A stretch of DNA of 64,000 nt from Haloarcula mannanilytica (GCF_005406125.1 NZ_BIXZ01000008.1:1-64000); one strand, 5' to 3'. Counted from the stretch's first letter, positions 35,353 through 44,660 are shown. Made by a program: numbers and translations. Notes: a model not told the origin generated them from the sequence alone.

Positions 35353-35910
35353 ATGTTCGACCGACTGAAAGCGGATATCCGTACAGCACTCGCAAAGGAC
35401 CCGGCTGCGACGAGCGCCACGGAGGTCGTGCTCACCTATCCCGGCCTGCACGCGATCTGGGCCTATCGCATCGCCCACTGGCTCTGGGGCCACGACCGGA
35501 AACTGCTCGCCAGACTCGTCTCGCATCTCACTCGGTTCCTGACCGGCGTCGAAATCCACCCCGCCGCCGAAATCGGCGAGCGCGTGTTCATCGACCACGG
35601 AATGGGTATCGTCATCGGCGAGACAGCCGAAATCGGCGATGACGTGCTCCTGTACCACGGGGTGACGCTGGGCGGCACATCCATGCGCCGGGAGAAGCGC
35701 CACCCGACGGTTGAGGACGGCGCGACCATCGGCGCTGACGCCTCGATAATGGGGCCAATCACCGTCGGGGAGAACGCCTCCGTCGGCGCTGGGGCCGTCG
35801 TCGTCGACGACGTGGCCCCGGAGACGACCGTCGTCGGCAACCCTGCAAAGCCCGTCGGTGCGGCCGGCGTCGCCTCGCCCAGCCCCGACCCCGTCATCGC
35901 CGACGGCTAA
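35353..35910 (+). CDS. cysE: Serine O-acetyltransferase
   Basis: 185 residues, [20 protein letters not shown]. An N-terminal helical part (about 1-65) precedes the left-handed beta-helix with [20 protein letters not shown] (about 72-91; catalytic His in IDHG), [20 protein letters not shown] and [20 protein letters not shown]. The length matches the short EpsC/SrpH branch of the family. It acetylates serine with acetyl-CoA, the entry to O-acetylserine and cysteine. No O-acetylserine sulfhydrylase gene is adjacent. The preceding Cys-rich leader frame suggests control by cysteine supply. The last 15 residues are a loose Pro/Ser tail. Confidence 0.92.
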   Translation: MFDRLKADIRTALAKDPAATSATEVVLTYPGLHAIWAYRIAHWLWGHDRKLLARLVSHLTRFLTGVEIHPAAEIGERVFIDHGMGIVIGETAEIGDDVLLYHGVTLGGTSMRREKRHPTVEDGATIGADASIMGPITVGENASVGAGAVVVDDVAPETTVVGNPAKPVGAAGVASPSPDPVIADG

Positions 35911-35967
35911 GTATCACCCCGACGGCGACAGACACGTTCTTTTCGCTCGGGGCGCTACCACGGAGCG

Positions 35968-36579
35968 ATGAGTGACTCGCCACACGAGACGCTGCGTGCA
36001 GACCCCGACATCGGCCCGCTCGTCGAGGCCCACGGTGCACTCACGCTGGACCCGACGCCGGACCTGTTCGAACGGCTCGTCGTCTCGATTCTCCGCCAGC
36101 AGGTGTCGATGGCATCGGCTGCCGCGACGCGGGAACGGCTGTTCGACGCCGTCACCGTGACGCCAGCGGGCATCAAGAACGCCGACGACGAGGTGCTCCG
36201 GGACGCCGGGCTCTCACGGCAGAAGACCCGCTACGTCAACGAAGTCGCCGACGCGTTTCTGGAACACGACTACTCGCTGGAAACCTTCGAAGACGCTTCC
36301 GTCGAGGAAATCCGCGCGGAACTGACCGCCATCACGGGCGTCGGCGACTGGACCGCAGACATGCAACTCTTGTTCGCCTTCGGCCGCGAGGACGTGTTCC
36401 CGGTCGGCGATCTGGGCATCCGCAAGGGGTTCGAGGCCGTCGTCGGTGAGGGGTACAGCCGCGCGGAAATGGCCGAGTACGCCGAGCGCTGGTCGCCGTA
36501 TCGCAGTTACGCGAGCCTGTATCTGTGGCGGGCCAGCGAGGACATCGCCGAGAGTGTCGAGGAAGTGAGCGAAGACTGA
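35968..36579 (+). CDS. DNA-3-methyladenine glycosylase, HhH-GPD family
   Basis: 203 residues. The helix-hairpin-helix and catalytic segment LTAITGVGDWTADMQLLFAF is followed by PVGDLGIRKGFEA, where the Asp in VGD is the expected catalytic residue (about 150). The N-terminal part SILRQQVSMASAAATRERLF is typical of AlkA-type enzymes. There is no C-terminal Cys cluster, so no iron-sulfur site as in EndoIII. It removes alkylated bases from DNA at the start of base-excision repair. It lies 57 bases after cysE on the same strand. Confidence 0.88.
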   Translation: MSDSPHETLRADPDIGPLVEAHGALTLDPTPDLFERLVVSILRQQVSMASAAATRERLFDAVTVTPAGIKNADDEVLRDAGLSRQKTRYVNEVADAFLEHDYSLETFEDASVEEIRAELTAITGVGDWTADMQLLFAFGREDVFPVGDLGIRKGFEAVVGEGYSRAEMAEYAERWSPYRSYASLYLWRASEDIAESVEEVSED

Positions 36580-36603
36580 CGGCGGGCGGTCCTCCGGCTA
36601 TCG

Positions 36604-37959
36604 TTACTCCTCGCTTTGCTCTTCTTCCTCTTCGGTGTCTGCTTCCAGCTCGTCGTCCGCGCGTCGGTTCACGTCGACCTGGTAGTGCTTGAGAATATCG
36701 CGCCCGAGCAGGAGCGGGTAGTCCATGTGCGAGCGGTCTTCGACGCTGGCCGTGACGGTGTGTTGGGTCCCGCCGACGCCGACGACGAGGTCGACGACCG
36801 GGCGCGAGCGGCCGGACTTGACGCTCCCGGACTTGATCTTGACGATGTCGAGTATCGGGCCGGTCCCGATTTCGGCCGCGAGTTTGGCGTCGATGCTGGT
36901 CCGGGTTGCGCCGGTGTCAGATTTGGCGAGCACCGATTTGGTCCCCTGCGTCCCGGTGACCACGACCTCCTCGATATAACCGACGACGACGCTCTCCTGT
37001 GCTTTGGGCTGTGGCTTCTTCGGCGTACACGCCGGTTTTGAGTCGTCGAGCCGGTCCGAGAGGCGTTCGACCGTCGCGTCGTCGACGCTGCCGCCGGCCC
37101 GCTCGATAGCGAGCTTGGCGATGTAGGGCGCGGGACTGACGCCGCTTGCCTTGAATAGCCCGCGGAACCCGGCGGTGGGGTTCACTTCGAGCACGTAGTA
37201 GCCGTCCTCGCTCTGGACGATGTCGACGCCGGCGTAGTCCAGCCCGATGGCCTCGACCGAATCAAGCGCGATCTCCCTGACGCGCTCGGGGAGTTCGCCG
37301 GTCATGTCCTCGACCTCGCCGCCGAGCGCGACGTTCGTCCGCCACTCTCCCTCGGGTGCGTAACGGTTCATCGCACCGACGATCTGGTCGCCGACCACGT
37401 ACACGCGGAGGTCGTGGTGACGCTTCTTGTCATGTTCCATGTACTCCTGTAAGAAGGCGTAGCGGCCGCCGACCTGGGCGTTGACCTGGTTTTCCAGATC
37501 GACCATCCACGTCCCGCCGCCGTGGGTCCCGATGGCCGTCTTGTACACCGCACGGTCGCCAAAGCGGCCCCGCTCGTCGTTGAGTCGGTCGTTCGACAGC
37601 GCGAGCAGGGCGTCGGGGACCGGGACGCCGGCGTCAGCCAACGCGGCGGCGCTGGCGAACTTGTGCAGGGCCGTCGTCGCCGCCATCGGCTCGTTCAGCA
37701 TCGGCGCGAGCCGGCTGATCGTCATCCCCAGGCCGATCCCCTCCGCGGGGTGTTCGTTACTGGAAAGCAGCAGTCGGTTCGAAACCACGTCGACACTGGG
37801 GTTGAGCGTCATCTCGCCGTCCGTGACGCTAACGGCGGTATTCTCGGTGCGAAGCCACTCCGTGTCGTAGCCCATCTCGTCGACGGCGTTCAGGATGGCC
37901 TTCGACTCCTTGCTGGAGTGCAGACTGAGAACGCCGACGGTGATGTCCTGGTCGCTCAT
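36604..37959 (-). CDS. RimK-type ATP-grasp ligase fused to RimB-type protease domain
   Basis: 451 residues from ATG 37959 (MSDQDITVGVLSLHSSKESK). Residues 1-290 form a RimK/LysX-like ATP-grasp ligase: AVYKTAIGTHGGGTWMVDLE (about 150), DLRVYVVGDQIVGAMNRYAP (about 195), and YYVLEVNPTAGFRGLFKA (about 263) with metal-binding Glu and Asn. A Pro/Lys linker (about 315-330) leads to a retropepsin-like RimB/DUF785 domain: VGYIEEVVVTGTQGTKSVLA, then KSDTGATRTSID with the active-site DTGA, and LLLGRDIL. An acidic tail ends the protein. The ligase adds an amino acid, often glutamate, to a peptide or small molecule; the protease may trim it. The gene is divergent from a deacylase-type hydrolase. Confidence 0.85.
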   Translation of the reverse strand: MSDQDITVGVLSLHSSKESKAILNAVDEMGYDTEWLRTENTAVSVTDGEMTLNPSVDVVSNRLLLSSNEHPAEGIGLGMTISRLAPMLNEPMAATTALHKFASAAALADAGVPVPDALLALSNDRLNDERGRFGDRAVYKTAIGTHGGGTWMVDLENQVNAQVGGRYAFLQEYMEHDKKRHHDLRVYVVGDQIVGAMNRYAPEGEWRTNVALGGEVEDMTGELPERVREIALDSVEAIGLDYAGVDIVQSEDGYYVLEVNPTAGFRGLFKASGVSPAPYIAKLAIERAGGSVDDATVERLSDRLDDSKPACTPKKPQPKAQESVVVGYIEEVVVTGTQGTKSVLAKSDTGATRTSIDAKLAAEIGTGPILDIVKIKSGSVKSGRSRPVVDLVVGVGGTQHTVTASVEDRSHMDYPLLLGRDILKHYQVDVNRRADDELEADTEEEEEQSEE

Positions 37960-38047
37960 GGTGACGCGTTCTGTCGGCGATAGTAAAGGTGTAAGGATAC
38001 TCACCTGTCCCGGAGAGGTTTTAGCCGCCGCATCTCGTTGTGATGGC

Positions 38048-39070
38048 ATGGAGGAGGCCAGGGCGTTCACCTTCGATGGCGGCCGCGTCGCGCCGGGTGA
38101 AACCCGCAATGTCCGCTACACGGTCAGCGAGACGTATCTGGGCGACGCGGTCAGAATACCGGTCACGATAGTCAACGGGGAGCGACCCGGACCGACGGTG
38201 TTTCTCACCGCGGCGGCCCACGGCGACGAACTCAACGGCATCGAGGTCGTCCGGGAGGTCGCCCACGAGTGGAACCACGAGGGGTTGGCGGGCACGCTCG
38301 TCTGTCTCCCGGTGTTGAACGTCCCGGCGTTTCTCGCTCAGGAACGGTATCTGCCCATCTACGACCGCGACCTGAACCGCTCGTTCCCCGGCGACCCCGA
38401 CTCGACCAGTGCAAAGCGGATGGCCCACGAGATATTCCGGAACTTCCTCGCCCCCTGTGACGTGGGACTGGATTTCCACACGTCCACGCGCGGGCGAACG
38501 AACATGCTGCATGTCCGGGCGGACATGGACGACCCGGAGGTCTCGCGGGTCGCCAACGCCTTCGCCTCGAACGTCATCATCTCTTCGTCGGGGCCGTCGG
38601 GGTCGCTCCGGCGGGAACTGAGCGATGCTGGTGTCCCGACAATCACGATAGAGATGGGCGAGGCCCACCGGTTCCAGCGCCCGCTCATCGATTCCGCGCT
38701 GGAGAGCGTGCGGTCGGTGCTCGCGGAGTTCGGCCTGCGCGAGTCCGACACCGTCCGGTGGCCGGGCTGGCGGACGGTTATCGACGACAACGGGGAGAAG
38801 ACCTGGATCCGCGCGGACTCCGGTGGGCTGGTGGATATGCACTACGACCGCGGCGACCTGGTGTACGAGGACGACGTGATCTGTACGATCACGAACCCGT
38901 TCAAGACCGAGAACACGCTGATGCGTGCGCCGTTTACCGGCCTGCTGGTCGGCATCCTCGAGAATCCGCTGGTGTACCCCGGCAACCCGCTCTGTCATCT
39001 GGTTCGGCTGGACGACAGGACACAGCGAGCCATCGAGTGGAACCGCCGGACGAACGACGACGATTGGTAA
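38048..39070 (+). CDS. Succinylglutamate desuccinylase/aspartoacylase family hydrolase
   Basis: 340 residues from ATG 38048 (MEEARAFTFDGGRVAPGETR). Zinc-site motifs of the M14-like AstE/AspA family are present: TAAAHGDELNGIEVVREV (His and Glu, about residue 60), DRDLNRSFPGDP (about 110), DVGLDFHTSTRGRTNMLHVR (His, about 145), ITIEMGEAHRFQ (about 200). The C-terminal half carries the beta-sandwich ending RAPFTGLLVGILENPLVYPG. It cleaves an amide bond to free an acyl group or amino acid. It starts 89 bases from the divergent RimK-RimB gene, and the two families co-occur in many genomes, so they may act on the same product. Confidence 0.85.
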   Translation: MEEARAFTFDGGRVAPGETRNVRYTVSETYLGDAVRIPVTIVNGERPGPTVFLTAAAHGDELNGIEVVREVAHEWNHEGLAGTLVCLPVLNVPAFLAQERYLPIYDRDLNRSFPGDPDSTSAKRMAHEIFRNFLAPCDVGLDFHTSTRGRTNMLHVRADMDDPEVSRVANAFASNVIISSSGPSGSLRRELSDAGVPTITIEMGEAHRFQRPLIDSALESVRSVLAEFGLRESDTVRWPGWRTVIDDNGEKTWIRADSGGLVDMHYDRGDLVYEDDVICTITNPFKTENTLMRAPFTGLLVGILENPLVYPGNPLCHLVRLDDRTQRAIEWNRRTNDDDW

Positions 39071-39169
39071 CGACGAAGTAGTCAATTGACGAACGTCTTC
39101 GGGCTGGTTTCCGGCGATAGCCGTCCGTTCTAGAAACTACTATCTGTCCCCGGACTAACCCCCCTGTGT

Positions 39170-39589
39170 ATGAGTCAGTCTTACAATCGCGGCACCGTCG
39201 AGGATTTCGGACGGTGGCGGGAGTTCTCGGCCGGGATGTGGGCCTGGATATTCCACAAGTTCACCGGCTGGGTGCTCGTGGGCTACCTGTTCACCCACAT
39301 TGCCGTGCTGAGCACTTCGGTCGGCGTCGACCCGGCGAGCGCGCAGGCAGGCAGCGACCTCTACACCAGCACTATCAGCGGCCTCGAATCGCTGCTGATC
39401 GTCCGGTTCCTCGAAGTCGGGCTGCTGGCTGTCGCTGTCTTCCACATCCTCAACGGCATCCGACTGCTGATGGTTGACCTCGGAGTGGGGCTTGAATCGC
39501 AGGACAAGAGTTTCTACGCGTCGCTGCTGCTGACCGGCGCAATCGTCGTCGCCAGCGTGCCGACGTTCCTCGGAGGGAAACTAGCCTGA
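39170..39589 (+). CDS. sdhC: Succinate dehydrogenase cytochrome b subunit
   Basis: 139 residues. Three hydrophobic helices are visible: about 30-55 ([20 protein letters not shown], with the heme-ligand-type His), about 75-100 and 110-135. The opening [20 protein letters not shown] is typical of haloarchaeal SdhC. It anchors the catalytic subunits in the membrane and passes electrons to quinone. Its stop overlaps the start of the next subunit gene by one base. Confidence 0.88.
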   Translation: MSQSYNRGTVEDFGRWREFSAGMWAWIFHKFTGWVLVGYLFTHIAVLSTSVGVDPASAQAGSDLYTSTISGLESLLIVRFLEVGLLAVAVFHILNGIRLLMVDLGVGLESQDKSFYASLLLTGAIVVASVPTFLGGKLA

Positions 39590-39954
39590 TGGCACAGCAC
39601 TACTCCTCCTTTGACCGTGGCGGGCGTCGCTGGCTGTTCCAGCGGCTGACAGCGGTGTTCCTCATCGGCGTCCTGGCCTTCCACTTCATGCTGTTGCACT
39701 TCGTGAACCACGCCGCTGACCTCACGTTCCTGGGCACGCAGGCCCGGATGAGCCAGGTCAGCTACTTCGCGACGATGTGGCTGTTCCTCGTCACCGCGAC
39801 GTTCCACGGCGTCAACGGCGTGTACAACGCACTGGTCAACCAGGGACTTACCGGCTCCCGGAAGAACGCAGTCAAATACCTGCTCGGCATCGCCGGCCTC
39901 CTGCTCGTCGTGCAGGGGACCCGCGTGTCGCTGGCTATGACGACCCTCGTCTGA
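39589..39954 (+). CDS. sdhD: Succinate dehydrogenase membrane subunit
   Basis: 121 residues, [20 protein letters not shown]. Three hydrophobic helices (about 20-45, 60-85, 95-118) carry FHFMLLHFVNHA and TATFHGVNGVYNAL, with His residues able to bind heme b. It pairs with SdhC in the membrane. It overlaps sdhC by one base and is followed by sdhB after four bases, so one transcript is clear. Confidence 0.88.
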   Translation: MAQHYSSFDRGGRRWLFQRLTAVFLIGVLAFHFMLLHFVNHAADLTFLGTQARMSQVSYFATMWLFLVTATFHGVNGVYNALVNQGLTGSRKNAVKYLLGIAGLLLVVQGTRVSLAMTTLV

Positions 39955-39958
39955 AACT

Positions 39959-40846
39959 ATGAGTACGCAAATCGAACAACAGGAGACCGAGACCGAAGCC
40001 GACGAAGAGACAGAACCCGAGGTCGAATCCCCGGGCGAGCGTCGGCGCGCACAGCGAGACGAACGGCAAGCCATCGAGGAGGCACAGCGCGAGACCGAAG
40101 AAGCGTCGCTGGACGACGAGAACACGATCACGCTGAAAGTGTTCCGCTACGACCCCGAGGTCGAGGGGAAGCAGGAACCACGCTTCGATGACTTCCGCGT
40201 GCCGTTCCACAAGGGGATGACCGTCCTCGACGCCCTCATCTACGCGCGGGACCACTACGACTCCTCGCTTACCTTCCGACACTCCTGTCGGCAGGCTGTC
40301 TGTGGCTCTGACGCGCTGTTTGTCAACGGCAAGCAGCGCCTGGGCTGTAAGACCCAGATGTCCGAACTCGATGACCCGGTCCGCATTGAACCACTGCCCC
40401 ACCAGGAAGTGGTCAAGGACCTCGTCGTGGACATGGAGCACTTCTACGACCAGATGGAGGCCGTCGAGCCGTACTTCGACGCCGACGAGACCCCGGACGA
40501 CAAGCTCGAAGAGCAGCGCCAGACCCGGGAGAACCGCGAGAAGGTCAAGATGTCCACGCGGTGTATCTGGTGTGGCGCGTGTATGTCCTCGTGTAACATC
40601 GCCGCCGGCGACAACGAGTACCTCGGCCCGGCCGCCATCAATAAGGCCTACCGGTTTGCGATGGACGAACGCGAGGGCGAGAACCGAAAGCAGGAACGGC
40701 TTCGCATCATCGAGCAGGAACACGGTGTCTGGCGCTGCCAGACCCAGTTCTCCTGTACTGAAGTGTGTCCGAAGGACATCCCGCTGACCGAGCACATCCA
40801 GGAGCTGAAGCGGGAAGCGGTCAAGAACAACCTGAAGTTCTGGTGA
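39959..40846 (+). CDS. sdhB: Succinate dehydrogenase iron-sulfur subunit
   Basis: 295 residues. An acidic N-terminal extension of about 55 residues precedes the ferredoxin domain: SCRQAVCGSDALFVNGKQRL then GC form the 2Fe-2S site (about 105-125). The C-terminal domain has CIWCGACMSSC (about 202-212) and CTEVCPKDIPL (about 266-276) for the 4Fe-4S and 3Fe-4S clusters. It moves electrons from the flavoprotein subunit to the membrane subunits. The usual next gene, sdhA, is absent here and lies 3.9 kb downstream. Confidence 0.95.
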   Translation: MSTQIEQQETETEADEETEPEVESPGERRRAQRDERQAIEEAQRETEEASLDDENTITLKVFRYDPEVEGKQEPRFDDFRVPFHKGMTVLDALIYARDHYDSSLTFRHSCRQAVCGSDALFVNGKQRLGCKTQMSELDDPVRIEPLPHQEVVKDLVVDMEHFYDQMEAVEPYFDADETPDDKLEEQRQTRENREKVKMSTRCIWCGACMSSCNIAAGDNEYLGPAAINKAYRFAMDEREGENRKQERLRIIEQEHGVWRCQTQFSCTEVCPKDIPLTEHIQELKREAVKNNLKFW

Positions 40847-41125
40847 ATTCAGGTAGCATCCCTTCTGCAGAAAGCCGCTAGTCGTCAGGTACGCCGCGTC
40901 TGTCGCCACCTGCGAAATTACCCTGTGTAGAGGCGTCTGCTGATTCAACCGCACCAAACCAACGCGTCTGGGGAGAATATATAGGCGGCAAATGATGCAG
41001 GTTTTGTAGAATTGTTCACATAAGTGACCCAGAGTAACCTGAGATAGTCACCACAGGGACATAGGCCCACAGTGCATTCAGGAGCTATCAAGATTTATTG
41101 GCTACTTTGGACAACTATTCTACAA

Positions 41126-41965
41126 ATGTCCCTCCCTGCGGTCATCAGGAAAGATTTCAACGACGCAATCCGCTCAGGAACGTTCCTCGCTACCACCCTG
41201 TTGTTCGTCCTCGTTGCCGGATTCTGGGCGGCGATTCAGCACGTCCCGCTGACGGCTTCGGCGAGCGATGTCCCGACCAGCACGCTGGCGCTGCTCAACA
41301 GTATGGGCCAGCCGATGAGTTTCTTTGTCCCACTGCTGGGGTTAGGCATCTCCTATGCCGCTATCGCCGGTGAGCGTGACAGCGGGAGCATCAAGCTCCT
41401 GCTCGGCCTGCCGAACTCGCGCCGTGATGTTATTCTCGGGAAGTTCATCGGCCGGTGTGCCGTTTTGACTATCGCTATCCTCAGCGGCTATTTTGTCGTC
41501 GCTGTCTTCGCACTGTTCACCTACGAATCATTTGCGGCCGTCAAATTCGTGCTCTACACCATCTTGACGGTCTTCTACGGTGCGGTCTATGTCGCAATTG
41601 GTATCGGCTTCTCGTCGATAATGAAGTCTCAGTACACAGCGGTTATTGGTGCGGGGGGACTTTACATCCTCTTTCAGCTCGGATGGGACGTTGTAACGGC
41701 TATTCTGCAGGTCATCACTGTCGGCTACACGCCCCCAGATTCCGGTGCACCTCCGTGGCTGATTGTCGTCCACGCTCTCAACCCGACTGCGGCTGTCGGC
41801 TACGCGGCACGGGCGATAATCCCCACGTTCGACGAAATAATGTCCTACCCAGTATCGGCGTCATTCTATCCTCCGAAGTGGGCCGGGTTCGCCATTCTTG
41901 GGGCCTGGCTCGTTCTATCACTCGGGTTCGGCTACATTCGGTTCCAGTCGGCCGATATAATGTAA
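41126..41965 (+). CDS. ABC-2/NosY-type transporter permease
   Basis: 279 residues from ATG 41126 (MSLPAVIRKDFNDAIRSGTF). Six hydrophobic segments are seen (about 18-38, 60-85, 105-130, 140-165, 175-205, 255-278). The cytoplasmic motif GERDSGSIKLLLGLPNSRRD (about 84-103) is the hallmark of NosY/ABC-2 permeases. No ATPase partner is adjacent, so it must be supplied from elsewhere. It stands between sdhB and sdhA on the same strand, preceded by 279 bases with a TATA-like GAATATATAGG near 40975. Substrate unknown. Confidence 0.82.
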   Translation: MSLPAVIRKDFNDAIRSGTFLATTLLFVLVAGFWAAIQHVPLTASASDVPTSTLALLNSMGQPMSFFVPLLGLGISYAAIAGERDSGSIKLLLGLPNSRRDVILGKFIGRCAVLTIAILSGYFVVAVFALFTYESFAAVKFVLYTILTVFYGAVYVAIGIGFSSIMKSQYTAVIGAGGLYILFQLGWDVVTAILQVITVGYTPPDSGAPPWLIVVHALNPTAAVGYAARAIIPTFDEIMSYPVSASFYPPKWAGFAILGAWLVLSLGFGYIRFQSADIM

Positions 41966-42041
41966 CGTTGCACAGTCCGACAACGATGACGACGTGATGC
42001 GTCCGTTCCCCACTCTGCACTGTCGTGGTCAGGCGCGCCTG

Positions 42042-42962
42042 TTACTCCCGTCTGGCCGCCGACGGCGACAGAATCGCGGTCACGGCTTCGTTCATCGGAA
42101 CGTCAACGCCAACGTCATCGGCGTGACGGACCACTGAGCCGTTGAGTGCGTCGAGTTCCATCGGCTTGTCGTGGGTCAGGTCGTAGTGCAGTGAGGAGTA
42201 CATCCCCGGGTCGAGGTCCTGAGCGAAGTCCAGCCACTCCGAGACGGTATCGTCGGGCAGGTCGACGCCCTCCGCTCGGGCAACGGCACACACTTCCTCG
42301 ATGAGCCGCCGGTACATCTCCCAGGACGGTTCAGTCTCCCGAATATCGCCGACGGGCCGCCTGGTTGTCGCGGTCATCCCCGCCTGCGCACAGATGAAGG
42401 CGAACTTCCGCCAGAGTTCGACGCGGATGTTGTCGGCAAGCACCGCATCGACGCCCTCACAGGCCGAGAGGGCATCGTCTAGCGCCTGAATGCGGTCGGT
42501 TCGCTCGCCGTCGAGTTCGCCGTAGATGAACCGGGCCGGCCCACCGGTGTGTTCGATAACCCCGGGTTCCTTGATAGTCGAGAAGATGTAGGCCACGCCG
42601 CCGACCACATGGGACTCGTCTAATATCTCGGCCAGCCACGCCTCGTTATCGACGCCGTTCTGGAAGGAGACGACGGCAGTCTCGTCATCGAGCAGCGGGG
42701 CCATGTCCGCGGCGGCCGTCCGCGTATCGGTCGACTTTACACAGAGGAGTACGGCGTCGCAGGGTCCCACCTCGGCCGGGTCGTCGGTTGCCGGGAGGTC
42801 ACCGTCCGTGTCCCCGTGGATGCTCTCGACACGGAGGCCGTCGGACTGCAGCGCAGCCAGATGCTCGCCCCGAGCCATGAGATGGACCTCGTGGCCCGCA
42901 TCGGCCAATCGTGCGCCGAGATAGCCACCGATACCGCCAGCCCCGAAGATACAGAGTTTCAT
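42042..42962 (-). CDS. panE: 2-dehydropantoate 2-reductase (ketopantoate reductase)
   Basis: 306 residues, MKLCIFGAGGIGGYLGARLA with the NADPH loop G-x-G-x-x-G at about 7-12. Family motifs are CVKSTDTRTAAADMAPLLDD (about 75-94), SFQNGVDNEAWL (about 99), and the catalytic Lys region LWRKFAFICAQAGMTATTRR (about 188-207). It reduces ketopantoate to pantoate, a step towards pantothenate and coenzyme A. The gene lies on the strand opposite to sdhA and sdhB, within the gap between them. Confidence 0.85.
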   Translation of the reverse strand: MKLCIFGAGGIGGYLGARLADAGHEVHLMARGEHLAALQSDGLRVESIHGDTDGDLPATDDPAEVGPCDAVLLCVKSTDTRTAAADMAPLLDDETAVVSFQNGVDNEAWLAEILDESHVVGGVAYIFSTIKEPGVIEHTGGPARFIYGELDGERTDRIQALDDALSACEGVDAVLADNIRVELWRKFAFICAQAGMTATTRRPVGDIRETEPSWEMYRRLIEEVCAVARAEGVDLPDDTVSEWLDFAQDLDPGMYSSLHYDLTHDKPMELDALNGSVVRHADDVGVDVPMNEAVTAILSPSAARRE

Positions 42963-43042
42963 GTTCCGTACAGCTACAGCGGACCGGGTAAAATTGGTTT
43001 GGGGCGGTGACCGCAGACGCGAAGCGAGTGGGTGGCCACCGC

Positions 43043-44464
43043 TCAGTTATCGCGACAGACAAACTCGAACCGCGCACCGCCGTGTTCGCTGTCGGTCGCG
43101 ATGATATCCCAGTCATGCGAGTCGGCGATCTGTTCGACGATACACAGTCCGAAGCCGGTCCCCTCCTCGGCCGTCGAGTAGCCGGGTTCGAACAGGTTCT
43201 CGGTCCCGTCGACGAACCCCGCGCCGTCGTCCTCGACGTAGAAGCCCCACGGTTCGGTTCCGACCGTGACGGTCACGTCGTCGCCGCCGTGTTCCACGCT
43301 GTCGTCGGACTCCGTCCGACTGCCCGTGGAACCATGTTCCACACTGTTCCGAAAGAGGTTCTCAAGTAGTTCCAGCATCGCGCCCTCGTCTGCCGTGACA
43401 GTTTCGTCGACTTTGGTGTCCAGTGTCGCGTCCTGTGTGTCGACCATCGACCACGCCTGCTGTGAGAGGCTGTCGAGGTCGACCGTTTCGACTTCTTCGG
43501 GGTCGACCCCCTGTTTGGCGAGCACAAGGAGGTCGTCGATGAGCGTATACATCCGGTCGATGCTGCGCTCGGCCCGCTCGAAATGCTCCTCTGCGCCGGT
43601 TTCGCGTGCGAGTTCGAGCGAGCCGTCAAGCACGTCCAGCGGGTTCCGGAGGTCGTGACTGATAGCATCCGAGAAGCGTTCGAGGCGCTGGTTCTGTCGC
43701 TGTAGCTCCTGCTCGCGCTGTTTCCGCTCGGAAATGTCGCGGGTCGTCACGACGACATGGTCCTCCAGCGGACCGTTTTCGACCTGTTGGCCGCGGGATT
43801 CGGCCCAGATCCAGTCGCCGTCGGCGTGGCGGTACCGGTGTTCGATGACGGCGACGTACCCCGGTTCCTCGATCATCCGGCCGAACTCATCGAGGGCGTT
43901 CGAGAGGTCGTCGGGATGGACGTATTCGAAGAGATCGGCGTCCTGCATCGTTTCCTGGTCGTAGCCCAGCACCCGTTCGACGGATGGACTGATGTAGTCG
44001 ACGTTGCCCTCCATGTCGAAGACGGTCAGAACGTCGGAGGTATGCGTGACGAACTGGTGAAAGCGGGCTTCGAACCGTGGCCGATCGCTGACATCGCGGG
44101 ACGTGAACACTCTGTAGTCACGGTCGATCTCAGCGGTCGGTGAAGCGATGGTTTCGAGCCACACCCAGTCCCCCTCGGCGTTGCGAAACCGATACTCGGT
44201 CCCGCCGTCCGCCCGCTCCGTTTCGGTGTCCGAATCCCCGGTTCCGAGGGTCAGTGCGGAGACGACGCGGTCTTTGTCCTCCGGGTGAACGAAATCGAGC
44301 CAGTTCGTTCCCACGATTGAATCCGCGTCATACCCCAACACGCGTTCGATAGCCGGGCTGACGAACTGTGTCTCAAGGTCGGGATCGGTTACTGTCAGTA
44401 CTGCCGGCGCATCGGCCAATATCGCCTCGAAATCGTCTGTCGACGTGAGATACTGGTCTGACAT
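43043..44464 (-). CDS. Sensor histidine kinase with two PAS domains
   Basis: 473 residues. No membrane segment is seen, so it is cytoplasmic. PAS 1 is at about 10-125 (FVSPAIERVLGYDADSIVGT) and PAS 2 at about 135-255 (VDYISPSVERVLGYDQETMQ). The H-box is FSDAISHDLRNPLDVLDGSL (about 270) and the ATP-binding domain follows (NLFRNSVEHG, VEDDGAGFV, STAEEGTGFGL). It should phosphorylate a response regulator or act as an orphan kinase, as many haloarchaeal kinases do. No regulator is adjacent. It is divergent from sdhA across 247 bases. Confidence 0.9.
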   Translation of the reverse strand: MSDQYLTSTDDFEAILADAPAVLTVTDPDLETQFVSPAIERVLGYDADSIVGTNWLDFVHPEDKDRVVSALTLGTGDSDTETERADGGTEYRFRNAEGDWVWLETIASPTAEIDRDYRVFTSRDVSDRPRFEARFHQFVTHTSDVLTVFDMEGNVDYISPSVERVLGYDQETMQDADLFEYVHPDDLSNALDEFGRMIEEPGYVAVIEHRYRHADGDWIWAESRGQQVENGPLEDHVVVTTRDISERKQREQELQRQNQRLERFSDAISHDLRNPLDVLDGSLELARETGAEEHFERAERSIDRMYTLIDDLLVLAKQGVDPEEVETVDLDSLSQQAWSMVDTQDATLDTKVDETVTADEGAMLELLENLFRNSVEHGSTGSRTESDDSVEHGGDDVTVTVGTEPWGFYVEDDGAGFVDGTENLFEPGYSTAEEGTGFGLCIVEQIADSHDWDIIATDSEHGGARFEFVCRDN

Positions 44465-44660
44465 CGGGGTCGGAGCATGACAGCGTCGTGTACAGATACC
44501 ACGTGTAGCGTCTGGTATCAGCAGTCGATTTACATATATTCACGCCAAATGATATAACTCCATCGGACGGGTCAATAGTTCTGTCTCTCTGACACTCCGA
44601 GCCGGCAGTCGGAACGGAACCGCCCCCACTGACGTGACACGTAGTATCGCAACAGGGAGG

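Noticed and set aside
35180-35368. 62-codon frame starting just upstream of the cysE leader and running past the cysE start
   Set aside because: It is out of frame with both cysE and the Cys leader and has no conserved features; the Cys leader frame fits the promoter spacing better.
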